Shown here one piece after another: positions 1 through 14,400 of a stretch of DNA of 64,000 nt. This DNA is from Nocardiopsis sinuspersici (GTDB lineage: Bacteria; Actinomycetota; Actinomycetes; Streptosporangiales; Streptosporangiaceae), in the NCBI GenBank assembly GCA_008638415.1, contig VWVT01000005.1:124001-188000 (forward strand), in the 5' to 3' direction. The notes beneath the pieces are model-generated. The model saw only the letters and a list, made by a program, of their open reading frames with translations. It did no database searches and was not told the origin of the DNA. Within the stretch, counting starts at the first letter, position 1. Each line of letters begins with the position of its first letter. A program made the position numbers and the translations under genes.

Positions 1-3000
1 CACTCCTGGGTACGCGACCACGGCATCCTCGGCCGGATCGTCGTGCCGGGCACGGCTCTGGTGGACCTGGCCGCGCACGCGGCCGACCGGGTCGGCGCCA
101 CCGCCGTGGCCGACCTGGCCCTGGAGGCGCCGCTGGTCCTGACGCGCGGCGCGGGTGCCAGGCTCCAGGTCACCGTGGGCGTCCGCGACGAACAGGGACG
201 GCGCGAGGTGCACGTCCACGCACGGCCCGGGGACGCCGCGTCGGACGCGCCCTGGACCCGGCACGCCTCGGGCGCCCTGGCCGAGGGACCGGCGCTCGAC
301 GCCGAGCACTCCGGCACGGACGGTGCCGCATCGGCGGACACCTCGTGGCCTCCGGCCGACGCCGAGTCGGTGACCGTGTGGCCCGACTACACCCGTCTGG
401 CCCGGCGCGGCTACGCCTACGGTCCGCTCTTCCAGGGACTGCGGGGCGTGTGGCGGTGCGGGGACGACCTCCTGGCCGAGATCGAACTGCCCGACGTGCC
501 CCACACCGGCGGTCCCTTCCACGGCCCCCACCCGGCCCTGGTGGACGCCGCCCTGCACGGGGTCCTGCTGTACGGCGGCACCGACGAACGCGCCCTGACG
601 GTTCCCTTCGCCTGGTCGGGGGTACGGGTGCGTGCCGCCGCCGACGGCGCGGTGTCCGGCCGCCTGCGTGTCCGCGCCACCGAACTGGGGGCCGACCGCT
701 ACCGCCTGCACGTCTTCGACGACGCCGGAGACCCGGTCGTGGCCGTGGACGAACTGGTCATGCGCCCGCTGGACGCGGACGCCCTTCCCGAGCGCGATCC
801 CTCCGAGCTGCCGGGCCTGTACGAGCTGGTGTGGGAGAGGGCCGTCGCGCCCGACCCCGCCCCTTCCGTGCCCACCGGTCTGCCCGATCTGAGGGAGATC
901 GACCTGGACGGCACGGTGCCGCCGGTGGTCTTCACCGAACTGCCCGCCGCGGCCGTCTACTCCGAGGACGCCTCGGTGCCCGAGTCCGTCCGCCAGGGCC
1001 TGGAATCCGTCCTGGAGACCGTCCGTTCCTGGCTGACCGACCCGCGTACCGACCACGCCCGGCTGGTGGTGGTGACCTGGCGCGCGGTGGCCACCGACCC
1101 GGGGACCCGGCTCACCGGGCTCGCCGCGGCCCCGGTGTGGGGCCTGCTGCGGGCGGCCCAGCGGGAGCACCCCGGGCGCCTCGTGCTCGTGGACTCCGAC
1201 GGGTCGGAGGACTCCCACCGGGTCCTGGCCGAAGCGGTCGAGCTCGACGAACCGCAGATGGCGCTGCGCTCGGGTGCGCTCCTGGTGCCCCGGCTGGTCA
1301 GGGCCGGCGACGACCAGAAGCTGACACCCCCCGACGCGCTGTGGCGGCTGGACACCCGCCGTCCCGGCTCCCTGGAGAACCTGGAGCTGCTGTCGGCGCC
1401 CGAGGCCGGGGGAGAGCTCGGACCCCACGAGGTCCGCGTCGCCGTCCGTGCCGCCGGGGTGAACTTCAAGGACGTGGTCGTGGCACTCGGCCTGGTCGAG
1501 GGGGAGACGGGGATCGGCCTCGAAGGTTCCGGGACCATCCTGGAGACCGGTGCCGAGGTGACGGACCTGGCCCCGGGCGACCGGGTGGCGGGCATGTTCG
1601 ACGGCGCGTTCGGGCCGATCACGGTCGCTGACTGCCGCAAGCTCGCCCGCATCCCCGGCGGATGGACCTTCGAACAGGCGGCGGCCGTTCCGGTCGCCTT
1701 CCTGACCGCCTACTACGGACTGGTGGACCTGGCCGCGGTGCGTCCGGGGGAGAGCGTCCTGGTGCACGCCGCCGCGGGCGGTGTGGGAACCGCGGCCGTC
1801 CAACTCGCCCAGCACATGGGGGCACGCGTGTTCGGCACCGCGAGCCCTCACAAGTGGGCGGGACTGGCCGAGTACGGACTCGACGAGAAGCGGCTGTCCT
1901 CCTCCCGTGACCTGGAGTTCGAGCAGCGTCTGCGTGCCGCCAACGGCGGGCGCGGGATGGACGTGGTCCTCAACTCGCTCAGCGGCGAGTTCGTGGACGC
2001 GTCCCTGCGACTGCTGCGCTCGCCGGGTGACGGCGAGGGCCCGGGCGGCCGCTTCGTGGAGATGGGGCTGACCGACGTCCGTTCCGAGGAAGAGGTCGCC
2101 GAGGCCTTTCCAGGACGGGGCTACGAGGCGTTCAAGCTGACCGAGGTGGCTCCCGAGCGGATCGGTCAGATGCTGGGACGGATCATGGAGCTGTTCACCA
2201 GCGGCACGATCCGGCCCCTTCCGACCACGGCCCACGATCTCCGCGAGGCCAAGGAGGTCTTCCGCTCCCTCCAACGCGGTGAGAACGTCGGCAAACTCGT
2301 CCTGACCGTTCCGGCGCCCTTCCCGCAGGAGCGCACCACGCTGGTCACGGGCGGTACGGGCACCCTGGGACACCGGGTGGCGCGCCACCTGGTCACCGGC
2401 TACGGGGTGCGCGACCTGCTGCTCGTCAGCCGGAGCGGTCCCGAGGCGAAGGGTCAGGAGGCGCGCACCGCCGAACTGGAGTCACTCGGAGCCCGGGTGG
2501 AGGTGGTCGCCTGCGACGCCGCGGACCGGAAGGACCTGGAGCGGGTCCTGGACGGGATCCCCGACGACCGCCCCCTCGGTGCGGTCGTGCACACCGCCGG
2601 CGTGCTCGACGACGCCACCGTCACCTCGCTCACGTCGAAGCAGGTCGACAGGGTGCTGCGGCCCAAGGTCGACGCCGCGTGGAACCTGCACGAGCTGACC
2701 TCCGGGGCGGACCTGGGAGCGTTCGTGCTGTTCTCGTCGGCCGTCGGAGTCCTGGGCAACGCGGGTCAGGCCAACTACGCCGCGGCCAACGTCTTCTGCG
2801 ATGCCCTGGCCCACTACCGCCACGAGCGCGGACTGCCCGCCACCTCGCTGGCGTGGGGGCTGTGGGCCGGTGCCAGCGGCATGACCGGTCACCTGGACGA
2901 CAGCGACCTCGGCGTCCTCAGCCGGGGCGGCCTGCTCCCGATGCCCGCCGAGGAGGCCCTGCGGCACCTGGACACCGCTCTGCTGTGGGACATGGTCAAC

Positions 3001-3600
3001 GGCGTCCCCGCCCTGTTCGACACCGCCGGCACCGGTGGCGGCGTCCTGCGGGGCCTGGTGGGACCGACCACCCAGGGGACTCGGACCACCCAGGGCGCCC
3101 AGGACGTTCAGGACACCCCGGCGGACGGCGCGGACACCGCCGCCGAGCGGTTCGCCGCGCTGTCGGGGGCCGAGCGGGACCGCGCCCTGCTCGCCGAGGT
3201 CCGCTCGCACACCGCCGTGGTCCTGGGCCACGGACCCGACGCCGGACCCTCCCGTGTGTCCGCCGACCGGCCCTTCACCGACCTGGGACTGGACTCGCTC
3301 ACCGGGTTGGAGCTGCGCAACCGGCTCGGCGCCGCGGTCGGGGTCCGCGTTCCGGCCACCGCCGTCTTCGACCACCCGACCCCGCGCGCGCTCGCGCTCG
3401 CGCTGGCGGGCCTGTTGGTACCCGACCAGCCGGAGGCCGCTCAGCGAGGGCACGCCGACACCGACACATCCGTCGATGACGCCGGATCACACGAGAGCAG
3501 CATCGATGCGATGGGGGTCGAGGATCTCGTGAACCTCGCCCTGAAGGGCGACGGCCACGCATCCCCCAGTGGACAGGAGACGGCAGATGACTACCGATGA
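1..3600 (+). CDS. Type I modular PKS, C-terminal part of a module (DH-ER-KR-ACP), 5' end outside window
   Basis: Chain-extension polyketide synthase whose KS and AT lie upstream of the window; the reading frame is open from base 1. The first visible residues hold the DH motif [10 protein letters not shown] (HxxxGxxxxP), and the second DH catalytic stretch [10 protein letters not shown] follows near residue 180. The ER (about 440-760) has the nucleotide loop HAAAGGVG. The KR (about 775-1000) has TGGTGTLG, an LDD motif (B-type, D-hydroxyl) and NYAAAN with the catalytic Tyr. The ACP serine is in LGLDS, codon 3295-3297. The C-terminal tail [15 protein letters not shown] is a typical PKS docking helix, so it should hand its chain to the next protein, whose gene overlaps this one by 14 bp. 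The module appears able to reduce the beta-keto group fully. The ER position that is Tyr in 2S-methyl enzymes is Val here. Confidence 0.95.
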   Translation, partial: HSWVRDHGILGRIVVPGTALVDLAAHAADRVGATAVADLALEAPLVLTRGAGARLQVTVGVRDEQGRREVHVHARPGDAASDAPWTRHASGALAEGPALDAEHSGTDGAASADTSWPPADAESVTVWPDYTRLARRGYAYGPLFQGLRGVWRCGDDLLAEIELPDVPHTGGPFHGPHPALVDAALHGVLLYGGTDERALTVPFAWSGVRVRAAADGAVSGRLRVRATELGADRYRLHVFDDAGDPVVAVDELVMRPLDADALPERDPSELPGLYELVWERAVAPDPAPSVPTGLPDLREIDLDGTVPPVVFTELPAAAVYSEDASVPESVRQGLESVLETVRSWLTDPRTDHARLVVVTWRAVATDPGTRLTGLAAAPVWGLLRAAQREHPGRLVLVDSDGSEDSHRVLAEAVELDEPQMALRSGALLVPRLVRAGDDQKLTPPDALWRLDTRRPGSLENLELLSAPEAGGELGPHEVRVAVRAAGVNFKDVVVALGLVEGETGIGLEGSGTILETGAEVTDLAPGDRVAGMFDGAFGPITVADCRKLARIPGGWTFEQAAAVPVAFLTAYYGLVDLAAVRPGESVLVHAAAGGVGTAAVQLAQHMGARVFGTASPHKWAGLAEYGLDEKRLSSSRDLEFEQRLRAANGGRGMDVVLNSLSGEFVDASLRLLRSPGDGEGPGGRFVEMGLTDVRSEEEVAEAFPGRGYEAFKLTEVAPERIGQMLGRIMELFTSGTIRPLPTTAHDLREAKEVFRSLQRGENVGKLVLTVPAPFPQERTTLVTGGTGTLGHRVARHLVTGYGVRDLLLVSRSGPEAKGQEARTAELESLGARVEVVACDAADRKDLERVLDGIPDDRPLGAVVHTAGVLDDATVTSLTSKQVDRVLRPKVDAAWNLHELTSGADLGAFVLFSSAVGVLGNAGQANYAAANVFCDALAHYRHERGLPATSLAWGLWAGASGMTGHLDDSDLGVLSRGGLLPMPAEEALRHLDTALLWDMVNGVPALFDTAGTGGGVLRGLVGPTTQGTRTTQGAQDVQDTPADGADTAAERFAALSGAERDRALLAEVRSHTAVVLGHGPDAGPSRVSADRPFTDLGLDSLTGLELRNRLGAAVGVRVPATAVFDHPTPRALALALAGLLVPDQPEAAQRGHADTDTSVDDAGSHESSIDAMGVEDLVNLALKGDGHASPSGQETADDYR

Positions 3601-6600
3601 CCACCAACTGGTTGCGGCACTCCGATCCGCGCTGAAGGAGAACGCGCGGCTGCGGGAGGAAGCCGACCGGACCGCCTCCCGTGAGCCGATCGCCATCGTG
3701 GGGATGGGCTGCCGCCTGCCGGGCGGCGTCGACTCGCCCGAGGACCTGTGGGACCTGCTCTCGCACGGTCGCGAGACGGTGGGCCCGCTGCCCGACGACC
3801 GCGGCTGGGACGTTCCGTCGCTTCTCGGCGAGGAGGGCGGCGCGCCCCGCTCCGCGATGTCCCAGGGCTCCTTCCTCGACGCGGCGGGCGACTTCGACCC
3901 CGGACTCTTCGGGATCTCCCCCCGCGAGGCCGAGGCCATGGACCCGCAGCAGCGCCTGCTGCTCGAAGTGGCGTGGGAGTCCCTGGAGCGCTCCGGGATC
4001 GCGCCGTCCTCGCTCTCGGGCTCGGACACCGGCGTCTACGTCGGCACGCTCACGTCCGAGTACGGGCCGCGGCTGGACCAGGCGCCGGAGGACGGGTTCG
4101 CGATGACGGGGACGGCGCTCAGCGTCGCCTCCGGCCGCCTGTCCTACACCCTGGGACTCACCGGCCCCGCGATCACGCTGGACACCGCCTGCTCCTCCTC
4201 CCTGGTGGCCGTGCACCTGGCCGTGCACGCCCTGCGCGCGGGCGAGTGCTCGCTCGCGCTGGCGGGCGGGGCGACGGTCATGTCCTCACCGGGGCCGCTC
4301 ACGGAGTTCACCCACCTGAAGGGGCTGGCACCGGACGGCCGGTGCAAGGCGTTCGGAGCGGACGCCGACGGAGCCGGCTTCGCCGAGGGCGTGGGCATGG
4401 TCGTCCTGGAGCGCCTGTCCGACGCCCGCCGCAGGGGCCACCGCGTCCTGGCGCTCGTCCGGGGCGGCGCGGTCAACCAGGACGGTGCCTCCAACGGCCT
4501 CACCGCGCCCAACGGCCCCTCCCAGGCGCGGGTCATCCGCAAGGCCCTGGCCGACACCGGTCTGGGACCAGGCGACATCGACCTGGTCGAGGCGCACGGC
4601 ACGGGCACCACGCTGGGCGACCCCATCGAGGCGCAGGCGCTGCTGGCCACCTACGGCCAGGACCGGTCCGCGGACCGGCCGCTGTGGCTGGGCTCCCTCA
4701 AGTCCAACGTGGGCCACGCCCAGGCCGCGGCCGGGGTCGCGGGACTCATCAAGCTGGTGTTGTCCCTCCAGAACGGCGTGCTGCCGCGCACCCTGCACGC
4801 GGACGAGCCCACACCGCACGTGGACTGGTCGGCGGGGGCGGTCCGGCTGCTCACGGAGGAGCGCTCCTGGCCGCGGACTGACCGGCCGAGACGGGCCGCC
4901 GTGTCCTCGTTCGGGATGAGCGGGACCAACGCCCACGTCATCGTCGAGCAGGCTCCCGAGGACGCCCCCGAGGAAGCTCCGCGCCCCGGCCGCACGGCCG
5001 GCCCCCGGCCCTGGAGGCTCTCGGCGCGTGACGGCGCCGCCCTGCGCGGACAGGCGGCGCGGCTCCGCGACCACCTGCGGGACCGGCCGGGGGCCGATCT
5101 CGCGGACGTCGGCTGGTCGCTGGCCACCACCCGCTCCGCGCTGGAGCACCGGGCCGTCGTCGTCGCCGACGGCCGTGAGGGGTACCTGGACGCCCTGGAC
5201 GCCCTGGTCCAGGGGCGTCCGCACCCCGGTGTGGTGTTCGGCGTGGCCAGGGGCGACCGCGAGCCCGTCTTCGTCTTCCCGGGCCAGGGCGGCCAGTGGG
5301 AGGGCATGGCCGTGGAACTCCTGGACTCCTCGCCGGCCTTCGCCCGGCGGATGGCCGAGTGCGAGGAGGCGCTGGCCCCGCACGTGGACTGGTCGCTGAC
5401 CTCGGTGCTGCGGGGGAAGGAGGGAGGTGCCTCCCTGGAACGCGTGGACGTGGTCCAGCCGGTGCTGTGGGCCGTGATGGTCTCCCTCGCCGAGCTGTGG
5501 CGCACCCACGGTGTGCGCCCGGCGGCCGTGGTGGGACACTCCCAGGGCGAGATCGCCGCCGCCTGCGTGGCCGGCGCACTCTCCCTCGAAGACGCCGCGA
5601 AGGTCGTGGCGCTGCGCAGCCAGGCGGTCCTGGAGCTCTCGGGCACCGGGGCGATGGCCTCGGTCGCCCGGTCGGCGGACCAGGTCCGCGAACGCGTCGC
5701 CACGCTGGACGGGAAGGTCCACGTGGCGGTCGTCAACGGCCCGGCGGCCACGGTCGTGGCGGGTGAGGCCGAGGCGGTGCGCGCGCTGGTCGAGCGGTAC
5801 GAGGCCGAAGGCGTCCACGCGCGGATGATCGCGGTGGACTACGCCTCGCACACGCCCCACGTGGAGCGCCTGCGCGAGCGCGTCACCACGTCACTGGCCG
5901 GGATCACCCCGAGACGGCCCGACATCCCCGTGTACTCCACCCTCACCGGCGGCAGGCTGGAGTCCACCGGGATGGACGCCGAGTACTGGTACCGCAACCT
6001 CTCCAGCACGGTCGAGTTCGCACGGGCGACCCGCGCCCTCCTCCACGACGGGTACGACATGTTCGTCGAAGTCGGCCCGCACCCCGTGCTCGCCCCCGCC
6101 ATACAGGAGACCTCCGAGGAGTCGGAGGCCCGGGACACGGTGGTCCTGGGCACGATCCGCCGGGGGGAGGGCGGCACCGAACGCTTCCTGACCTCGCTGG
6201 CAGAGGCCCACGCGCACGGCGTCGACCTGGACTGGGACCAGGTGTACGGCGGTCGGCGGAGTGTCGTCGACCTGCCCACCTACGCCTTCCAGCACCAGCG
6301 GTACTGGCGGGACCCCGCCGTCGCGGCCGGCCCCGTGTCCCCGGGGCGGACGCCCTCCGGCCCCCGGGCGGCGGACCCGCTGGACGACTGGTCCTACGAG
6401 GAGGACTGGGTGCCCGTGGACGCGGGCACGGGCCGCCCCGGACCGGCCGGGACCTGGCTGCTGTTCGACTCCGACCCGGCCGACCCCGCCGTCGCCGACT
6501 GCGCCGCGGCGCTGGGCTCGCGCGGCCACCGCGTCCGGACGGTGGACGTGCCCGCCGACGCCGACCGCGCCTCCATGGCGAGCCTCGCGGCCAAGGCCGC

Positions 6601-8332
6601 ACAGGAGGCCGGTTCCGTCGTCGGAGTCCTCTCGGCGTCCGCCCTGGCCGGCGCCCGTACGGAGAGGTCCGTGCCCCGGCCCACCGAGGCCGCCGGGCAC
6701 CGGCGCACCGTCCTGCTCATGCAGGGCCTCGGCGACGCCGGGATCACCGCACCCCTGTGGTGCGTGACACGGGGAGCGGTCACGGCCGGGGACGGGGTGA
6801 CCGATCCCGCCGCCGCACTCGTGTGGGGACTCGGACGGGTCGCCGCCCAGGAGCACACCGACCGCTGGGGCGGCCTCGTCGACCTGCCCGCCGCCGACGC
6901 ACCCGGGGCCGGTGAGGTACTGGCCTCGGTCCTGGCGGGGGAGCGCTCCGACGGTGAGGACCAGATCGCGGTCCGCGGTGACCGGATCCTCGCCCGCCGA
7001 CTCAAGCGGGCACCGCTGAGCCGGATCCGGGCGGTACGCCGCTGGGAGCCCTCCGGAACCGTCCTGGTCACGGGCGGAACCGGGGCGCTGGGGGCGCACA
7101 CCGCGCGCTGGCTCGCCCGGCGCGGCGCCGAACACCTGCTCCTTGTGAGCCGCCGCGGGGCGGGCTCGCCCGGGGCCGGGGAACTGGAGGCCGAGCTGCG
7201 GGCGGAGGGAGCCCGGGTGACGTTCGCCGCGTGCGACATCGCCGACCGGGCCGCCCTCGCCGAGGTTATGGAGGAGGTCCCCGATGAGTACCCGCTCCGC
7301 GCGGTCGTGCACACGGCGGCCTCCCTGGACGACGGCGCGATCGACTCGCTCACCCCCGACCAGGTGGCCCGCGCCCTGCGCGCCAAGGCCGACGGGGCCG
7401 TGCACCTGCACGAACTCACCCGGGACGCGGACCTGTCGGCCTTCGTCCTGTTCTCCTCGGTCTCCGCCGTCTTCGGCGTGTCCGGGCAGGGCAACTACGC
7501 GCCGGGCAACGCGTTCTGCGAGGCGTTCGCGCACCACCGCCGCGCACTCGGGCTGCCCGCCACGTCGGTGGCGTGGGGGGCCTGGGCGGGCGGCGGCATG
7601 GCCGAGGACGGGGCTGTCGCCGCCCTCCTGAGCCGCCACGGCCTGCCGACCATGGACCCGGAGGCCGCCGTCACGGCGTTCGGGCACGCCCTCGACCGGG
7701 ACCTGCCCGCGCTCGCCGTCGCCGCCGTCGACTGGCCGCGGTTCCGTACCGCGTTCACCGCCAACCGGCCGAGCCCGCTCATCGACGGCCTGGGGGCCGC
7801 CGGCACCGGTGGGCCCGGGGCCGGTGAGGCCGTCGCGGGCGGTCTGGAGGCACGGCTGTCCGGGCTGGGACGCGCCGAGCGCCGGAGGGTCCTCACCGAC
7901 CACGTGTGCGAGCACGTGGCCGCCATCCTCGGCTATCCCTCCGGTGACGCGCTCGACGTCGACCGCGGCCTGAAGGACCTGGGCATGGACTCGGTGACCG
8001 CCGTCGAACTCCGCAACCGGCTCGCCACGCTCACGGGGCTCCGTCTGCCCTCGGGGCTCGCCTTCTCCTACCCGACGTGCGTGGCGCTCGCCCACCACCT
8101 GGAGGGGCGGCTGTTCGGTGACACCGAGCAGGTCGTGATGACGCGGATCGACGGCATCGAGGCCGCCCTGGCCGAACACGAGGGCTCCGCCCTGGACCGC
8201 GAAGCCGTCGCCCGGCGGCTGCGCGGACTGCTCGAGCGGCTCTCCCCCCAGGCCCCCGGCGGGGACCACGACCTGGAGTCCGCGAGCAGGGAAGAGCTGT
8301 TCGCGTTCATCGACGACGCCCTGGGCGGCTGA
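3587..8332 (+). CDS. Type I modular PKS, one module KS-AT-KR-ACP (penultimate module)
   Basis: Complete single-module PKS of 1581 aa. I chose the ATG at 3587, preceded by AGGAGA, over an in-frame GTG at 3569 because it begins the usual N-terminal docking coiled coil ([18 protein letters not shown]). KS spans about 28-455, with Cys202 in DTACSSS plus EAHGTGT and NVGH. AT spans about 555-880, with Ser652 in GHSQGE and the YASH motif that marks methylmalonyl-CoA use. KR spans about 1155-1340, with [11 protein letters not shown] (B-type) and NYAPGN. ACP Ser1469 is in LGMDS. There is no DH or ER, so the module should leave a beta-hydroxyl and an alpha-methyl. The acidic C-terminal helix ([14 protein letters not shown]) is the docking partner for the next PKS. 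Confidence 0.96.
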   Translation: MTTDDHQLVAALRSALKENARLREEADRTASREPIAIVGMGCRLPGGVDSPEDLWDLLSHGRETVGPLPDDRGWDVPSLLGEEGGAPRSAMSQGSFLDAAGDFDPGLFGISPREAEAMDPQQRLLLEVAWESLERSGIAPSSLSGSDTGVYVGTLTSEYGPRLDQAPEDGFAMTGTALSVASGRLSYTLGLTGPAITLDTACSSSLVAVHLAVHALRAGECSLALAGGATVMSSPGPLTEFTHLKGLAPDGRCKAFGADADGAGFAEGVGMVVLERLSDARRRGHRVLALVRGGAVNQDGASNGLTAPNGPSQARVIRKALADTGLGPGDIDLVEAHGTGTTLGDPIEAQALLATYGQDRSADRPLWLGSLKSNVGHAQAAAGVAGLIKLVLSLQNGVLPRTLHADEPTPHVDWSAGAVRLLTEERSWPRTDRPRRAAVSSFGMSGTNAHVIVEQAPEDAPEEAPRPGRTAGPRPWRLSARDGAALRGQAARLRDHLRDRPGADLADVGWSLATTRSALEHRAVVVADGREGYLDALDALVQGRPHPGVVFGVARGDREPVFVFPGQGGQWEGMAVELLDSSPAFARRMAECEEALAPHVDWSLTSVLRGKEGGASLERVDVVQPVLWAVMVSLAELWRTHGVRPAAVVGHSQGEIAAACVAGALSLEDAAKVVALRSQAVLELSGTGAMASVARSADQVRERVATLDGKVHVAVVNGPAATVVAGEAEAVRALVERYEAEGVHARMIAVDYASHTPHVERLRERVTTSLAGITPRRPDIPVYSTLTGGRLESTGMDAEYWYRNLSSTVEFARATRALLHDGYDMFVEVGPHPVLAPAIQETSEESEARDTVVLGTIRRGEGGTERFLTSLAEAHAHGVDLDWDQVYGGRRSVVDLPTYAFQHQRYWRDPAVAAGPVSPGRTPSGPRAADPLDDWSYEEDWVPVDAGTGRPGPAGTWLLFDSDPADPAVADCAAALGSRGHRVRTVDVPADADRASMASLAAKAAQEAGSVVGVLSASALAGARTERSVPRPTEAAGHRRTVLLMQGLGDAGITAPLWCVTRGAVTAGDGVTDPAAALVWGLGRVAAQEHTDRWGGLVDLPAADAPGAGEVLASVLAGERSDGEDQIAVRGDRILARRLKRAPLSRIRAVRRWEPSGTVLVTGGTGALGAHTARWLARRGAEHLLLVSRRGAGSPGAGELEAELRAEGARVTFAACDIADRAALAEVMEEVPDEYPLRAVVHTAASLDDGAIDSLTPDQVARALRAKADGAVHLHELTRDADLSAFVLFSSVSAVFGVSGQGNYAPGNAFCEAFAHHRRALGLPATSVAWGAWAGGGMAEDGAVAALLSRHGLPTMDPEAAVTAFGHALDRDLPALAVAAVDWPRFRTAFTANRPSPLIDGLGAAGTGGPGAGEAVAGGLEARLSGLGRAERRRVLTDHVCEHVAAILGYPSGDALDVDRGLKDLGMDSVTAVELRNRLATLTGLRLPSGLAFSYPTCVALAHHLEGRLFGDTEQVVMTRIDGIEAALAEHEGSALDREAVARRLRGLLERLSPQAPGGDHDLESASREELFAFIDDALGG

Positions 8333-8428
8333 CCCGTATCGGCCCGTACTTACCCGATCCCCCGCTCCAAGCACCCCTCCACGCCTGGCCCCGGGTCCGT
8401 GGACAACGCGAAACGGTGAGTCAACACC

Positions 8429-11400
8429 ATGACGGAAGACGCCCGACTCCTCGACTACCTCAAACGGGTGACCGCCGACCTGCGCCGTACGCGCGCCGAA
8501 CTGGAGGACCTGCGCTCGCGCGACTCCGAGCCGATCGCGATCGTGGGCATGGGATGCCGGCTGCCGGGAGGGGCGGACTCCCCGGAGGCGCTGTGGCGCC
8601 TGCTGGAGGACCGGGTGGACGCGGTCGGCGACCCGCCCACCGACCGGGGATGGGACCTGGACGCCCTGGCGGACCGGCTGGGATCGAGGCGCTGGGGCGG
8701 CTTCCTGGACGACGTGGCGGGCTTCGACGCGGACTTCTTCGGGATCTCGCCGCGTGAGGCGGCGGCCATGGACCCGCAGCAGCGCCTCATGCTCCACGTG
8801 TCGTGGGAGGCGGTCGAGCGCGCGGGGATCGACCCCTCCTCCCTCGCGGGCAGCCCGACCGGGGTGTTCACGGGGATCAGCGTCAGCGACTACGCCAAGG
8901 GCTCGACCTCGGGCTCGCTCCCGGTCCCGGAGGAGGCCGAGGGGTACCTGATGACGGGTACCGCCACGAGCGTCGCCTCCGGGAGGGTGGCGTACACGCT
9001 GGGACTGGAGGGCCCGGCACTGACGGTGGACACGGCCTGCTCCTCCTCGCTGGTGGCCGTGCACCTGGCCGTCCGCGCCCTGCGCCGGAGCGAGTGCTCC
9101 CTCGCGCTGGCGGGCGGCGCCACGGTCATGACGGGGCCGTCGCTGTTCACGGAGATGGCCAGGCAGGGCGGACTCGCAGCCGACGGCCGCTGCAAGGCGT
9201 TCGGCGCGGGAGCGGACGGCGCGGGATTCTCCGAGGGCGCGGGTGCGCTGGTCCTGGAACGCTTGTCCGACGCCCGCCGCCACGGACGCCGTGTGCTGGC
9301 GGTGATCCGTGGGAGCGCGATCAACCAGGACGGCGCGTCCAACGGCCTGACGGCCCCCAGCGGCCCGGCCCAGGTGCGGGTGGTGCGCTCGGCGCTGGCC
9401 GACGCCGGCCTGTCCGCGGGCGACATCGACGCCGTGGAGGCGCACGGCACGGGGACCGAACTGGGCGACCCGATCGAGGCCCAGGCCCTGATGGACGTGT
9501 TCGGCCCGGGCCGGGACTCCGGGACGGTGGGCGTGGGTTCGCTCAAGTCCAACATCGGCCACACCCAGGCCGCCGCGGGGGTGGCCGGCGTCATGAAGAT
9601 GGTGTTGTCCCTCCAGAGCGGCGTGCTGCCGCGGACCCTGTACGCGGACGAGCCCACACCGCACGTGGACTGGTCGTCGGGACGGCTGCGGGTGCTGTCC
9701 GAGCCGCGCCGGTGGGAGCGGGGCGAGCGGGTGCGCCGGGCCGGGGTGTCCTCCTTCGGCGTCAGCGGGACCAACGCGCACGTGATCGTGGAGGAGGCCC
9801 CCGAGGAGGTCCCGGCCGAGTGGGAGGAGGCCGGTCCCCGGCCGCTGGTGGAGGGACCCCGGCCGTGGGTCCTGTCCGCGCGCACCGAACCGGCGCTGAG
9901 GGAGCAGGCCGCGCGCCTGCGCGCACACCTGGAGGGCCTCACCGCGTCGGGCGGCGACGCACCGGACGCCTCCGAGGTCGCCCGGGCACTCGCCACCACC
10001 CGGACCGCCTTCGCCCACCGGGCCGCGGTCGTCGGCACCGGGCACACGGAGCTCATGGAGGGCCTGCGCGCGCTGGCCGACGGGAGCCGGGCCGAGGGGG
10101 TCGTCACCGGCACGGCCGCCCGTGGCGGCCGGGCCGTCGCCCCCGTGTTCGTGTTCCCCGGCCAAGGCGGCCAATGGGTGGGGATGGCCCGCGGGCTGCT
10201 GCTGTCCTCGGAGGTGTTCGCCGACGCCGTGGTCGAGTGCGAGAAGGCACTCGTCCCCTTCGTCGACTGGTCCCTGGGCGCCGTACTGCGCGGTGATCCC
10301 GAAGCTCCCGCGGTGGCCGGTGAGGGTGCCCGCGTGGACGTGGTGCAGCCCGTGTTGTGGGCGGTGATGGTGTCACTGGCGAGGGTGTGGTGCTCCGCCG
10401 GTGTGGAACCCGCCGCCGTGGTCGGCCACTCGCAGGGGGAGATCGCCGCGGCGTGCGTGGCGGGGGCCCTGACACTGGAGGATGGCGCGCGCGTCGTCGC
10501 ACTCCGCAGCCAGGCCCTCAAGGAGCTTGCCGGACACGGGGGGATGGCCGCACTGGCGTGCGCCCCCGAGCGGGCCGCCGAACTGATCGTCCCGTGGCGG
10601 GGACGAATCGGGGTGGCCGCGGTCAACGGTCCCGAGTCGACCGTCGTCTCGGGGGACGGCGACGCTATCACGGAACTCGTCCGCGCCTGCGCGGAAGGTG
10701 ACGCGCGCGTGCGCCGCGTCGACGTCGACTACGCCTCCCACTCCGCCCAGGTCGAACGGATCGGGAACAGGCTGCGCGCCGACCTGGCCGGTATCCGGCC
10801 GAGGAGGGGAAGGGTCCCGTTCCACTCGACCGTCGCCTCCGGAACCGAGTGGACGCCGGGAGCCGTGCCGGCCGGAGAGGCGGTGGCGGGTACATCACTC
10901 GACGCGGACTACTGGTACCGGAATCTGCGCCATCCCGTGCTTCTCGCCCCGGTGGTCGACCGCGTCGCACGCCAGAGTGACACGTTCGTCGAGATCAGCC
11001 CGCATCCGGTGCTGACCCTGGCCATCGAGCAGACCCTGGAGGACCGCGAACGCTTCGGTCACGTGGTCCTGGAAACGCTGCATCGTGGCAGGGACGAGCC
11101 CACACGGTTCCAGACGGTGCTGGCCGAGGCGCACTGTCGCGGTGTCGATGTCGACTGGAACCGGGTGCTCGGCGGCGGATGCGACACCCCGCCCGTGGAA
11201 CTGCCCACGTACCCGTTCCAGTACCACCGCTACTGGCTCCCCGAGCCCCGGACCTTCGCGGAGCCCGCCGCCCTCGGGGTGGGGGACGCCGGGCACCCCC
11301 TCCTCGGCGCGCGCGTTCCCGTCGCCGGCACCGGGCAGACGGTGTTCACCGGCCTGCTCGACGTCGACCGCCACCCGTGGCTGGCCGAGCACGCCCTCGG

Positions 11401-14400
11401 CGACAGGGCCCTGCTGCCGGGCACGGCCATGCTGGAGCTCCTACTCCACGTGGGACGCGAGTGCGGGTGTCCCGAGGTCGCCGACCTCACGCTGCGGGCA
11501 CCGGTGGAGGTGCCGCCGGGCGAGAACGGGACGGGGCTCCAGATCCAGATCGTGGTCGACCCTCCGGACGGTGACGGAGCCCGGGCTGTGCGGGTGCTGT
11601 CGCTTCCCCCGGGCGACGACGCGTGGACCCTGCACGCAGAGGGGGAACTCGTCCCGGAGACCGGTGAGGAGCCGTCCTCCGCCGAGCCTCCCCGCGCGGA
11701 CGCGGCTCCGCTGCCGGTGGGGGAGGCCTACGCGCGTTTCTCCGCGCTCGGCTACGGTTACGGACCCTCCTTCCAGGGCCTGCGCGCCGCGTGGGAGGAC
11801 GGCGCCGGAGTGGGGAGCGAGGCCGAACTCGACATCCTGCCGGACGATGCCCCCGGCATGGCGGGCCCCCATCCCACGTTGACCGACGCCGGCCTGCACG
11901 CGCTGCTGTTGCACCACCTCACCGGGAGCGGTGAACGACGATCTCCGATGCCGTTCGCCTGGCGGGGCGTGCGCCTCCACTCGTCCGCCGCGCCCACGAG
12001 GCTGCGGACCCGTGTCACCAGGACCGGCCGTGACACGTGGTCGGTGGTCCACGCGGACGCCGACGGCGCACCGGTCCTGTCGATCGACCGCCTGACGGTG
12101 CGAGAGGCCCCGGTCGCCGCCGAGCCGCCCGCCCTCTTCCAACAGGACTGGACGGAAGCGGCCGGGCCCGTGGGCGGGAGCGACGCGCGTACGCTTCGCA
12201 CCGACACGTGGGCGACCGTCGGTGCCGGAGGCCCCGAGGGTGTGACGCGGTATCCCGACGCGGCCGCCCTGGAGACCGCCCTGGAGGCGGGCGCGCCCGC
12301 GCCGGAGCTGGTCGTCGTACCCGCGGGCGGCGGTGACGGGGAGGCACCCGACCACGTCCGCGCCGAGCTCCACCGCGTCCTGGCCCTCCTACTCGCGTGG
12401 GTGGATAACGGACGCCTCGGGGACACCAGGATCGTGGTCGTCACCGACGGCGCGGTACGGCTCCCCGACGACTCGGCGCAAAGACCCGTGGACCTGTCCG
12501 GAGCCGCCGTGTGGGGACTCATCACCTCCGCGGAGACCGAGAACCCCGGACGCTTCCTGCTCCTGGACATCGACAGGCCCGACACCTCCCTCATCGCGGC
12601 CGCCGCCGCGACGGGGGAGCCCCGTGTGACCGTCCGAGACGGTCGTCTGTACGTCCCCCGCCTGGCTGAGGCCCGCCGCCCGGACCGCGGCGGTCTCCAC
12701 CTGCCGCAGCGCCGCACGGACTGGAGGCTGGACGTGCGCGTCCCGGGAAGGATCGACGGGCTCGCCCCCGTCCCCGACCCCGACCAGCACCGGGCGCTGG
12801 CCCCCGGCGAGGTCCGTGTCGCGGTTCGCGCGGCCGGGGTCAACTTCCGGGATGTACTGATGACCATGGGCATGCACCCCGGTCCCGTGAGTATCGGACA
12901 CGAGGGGACCGGCACGGTCATCGGGGTCGGCCCGGACGTCGACGACCTCGCGCCGGGCGACCGGGTGATGGGGTTGTTCCCCGGCGCCTTCGGACCGGTC
13001 GCCATCGCTCGGCGCGGACTCGTCGCCCCCGTACCCGAGGGATGGGACGACGCCTCCGCCGCCGCGGTGCCCGCCGTCTACCTGACCGCCTACATCGCGC
13101 TGGTGGAGGAGGCCGGTCTCAGGGCGGGCGAGCAGGTCCTCGTCCATTCGGCGGCCGGGGGAGTGGGACAGGCCGCACTGCATCTGGCACGGCACCTGGG
13201 TGCCCGGGTCCTCGCGACCGCCAGCCCCGAGAAGTGGCGGATGCTACGGGAGCAGGGGATCGCGGAGGAGCACCTCGCGCACTCGCGTCGCCTCGACTTC
13301 GAGGAGCGCTTCCGCGCGAGCGCCCCGCCCGTCGACGTCGTACTCAACGCCCTCACCGGAGAGGCGATCGACGCGTCGTTGCGGCTCATGGCGCCCACGG
13401 GAAGATTCGTGGAATTGGGACACAACGAGCTCCGCGACCCCGAACGGGTGGCGTCCGAGCACGGCGGCGTCCTGTACCGGGCCTTCGACCTGTCAGTCCT
13501 TCCCCCCGAGCGCGTCCAGCGCGCCTTCGCGGCGATCCTGCCGCTCCTGGAGAAGGGGGAGCTACCCGGTGTCCCGGTCACCCGCTACCCCGTCGAGCGG
13601 GCGGTCGACGCCTTCCGCCTCATGCAGCAGGGGCGCAACGTCGGCAAGGTCGTGCTGGGCATGGCCACGCGCTTCCGCCCCGGCGGTACGGTCCTGGTCA
13701 CCGGCGGTACCGGCACGGTCGGCGCCCTCGTCGCCCGCCACCTGGTCGTACGGCACGGCGTCACCCGCCTGCTGCTGGTGGGACGCCGCGGCGCCGGTGC
13801 TCCCGGCGCTCGGGAACTCGTGGACGAACTGGGCGCCCTGGGCGCGCAGGTGACCGTCGCCTCCTGCGACGTCGCCGACCCCGAGGAGCTGCGCGAGCTC
13901 CTGGACACGGTGCCCGACGACCATCCGCTCACCGCAGTGTTCCACTCCGCGGGTGTGGTCGACGACGCCACCGTCACCCGGATCGGCGCCCGGGCCCTGG
14001 AGCGGGTCCTGCGCCCCAAGGTCGACGGTGCGTGGAACCTGCACACGGCCACCGCCGACCGCGACCTGGACGCCTTCGTGCTGTTCTCCTCGGCGGCCGG
14101 GGTGCTCGGCTCGGCGGGCCAGGGAGGGTACGCGGCGGCCAACTCCTTCATGGACGCCCTCGCCCACCACCGCCGCTCCCTGGGGCTGCCCGCGCAGTCG
14201 CTGGCCTGGGGGCGCTGGGCCGACACGAGCGAGGCGACCGCACGCCTCGGCGACGTCGAGACCTCCCGCATGACGCGGCTCTGGGGGGTGGAGGCCATCG
14301 GCGGGGACGAGGGGTGCGCGCTCATGGACGCCGCCGCGGACACCGGCCAGGCCCTCCTGCTCCCCGTCCCGATGGACCTGGCCGGCCTGCGGGCGCGCGC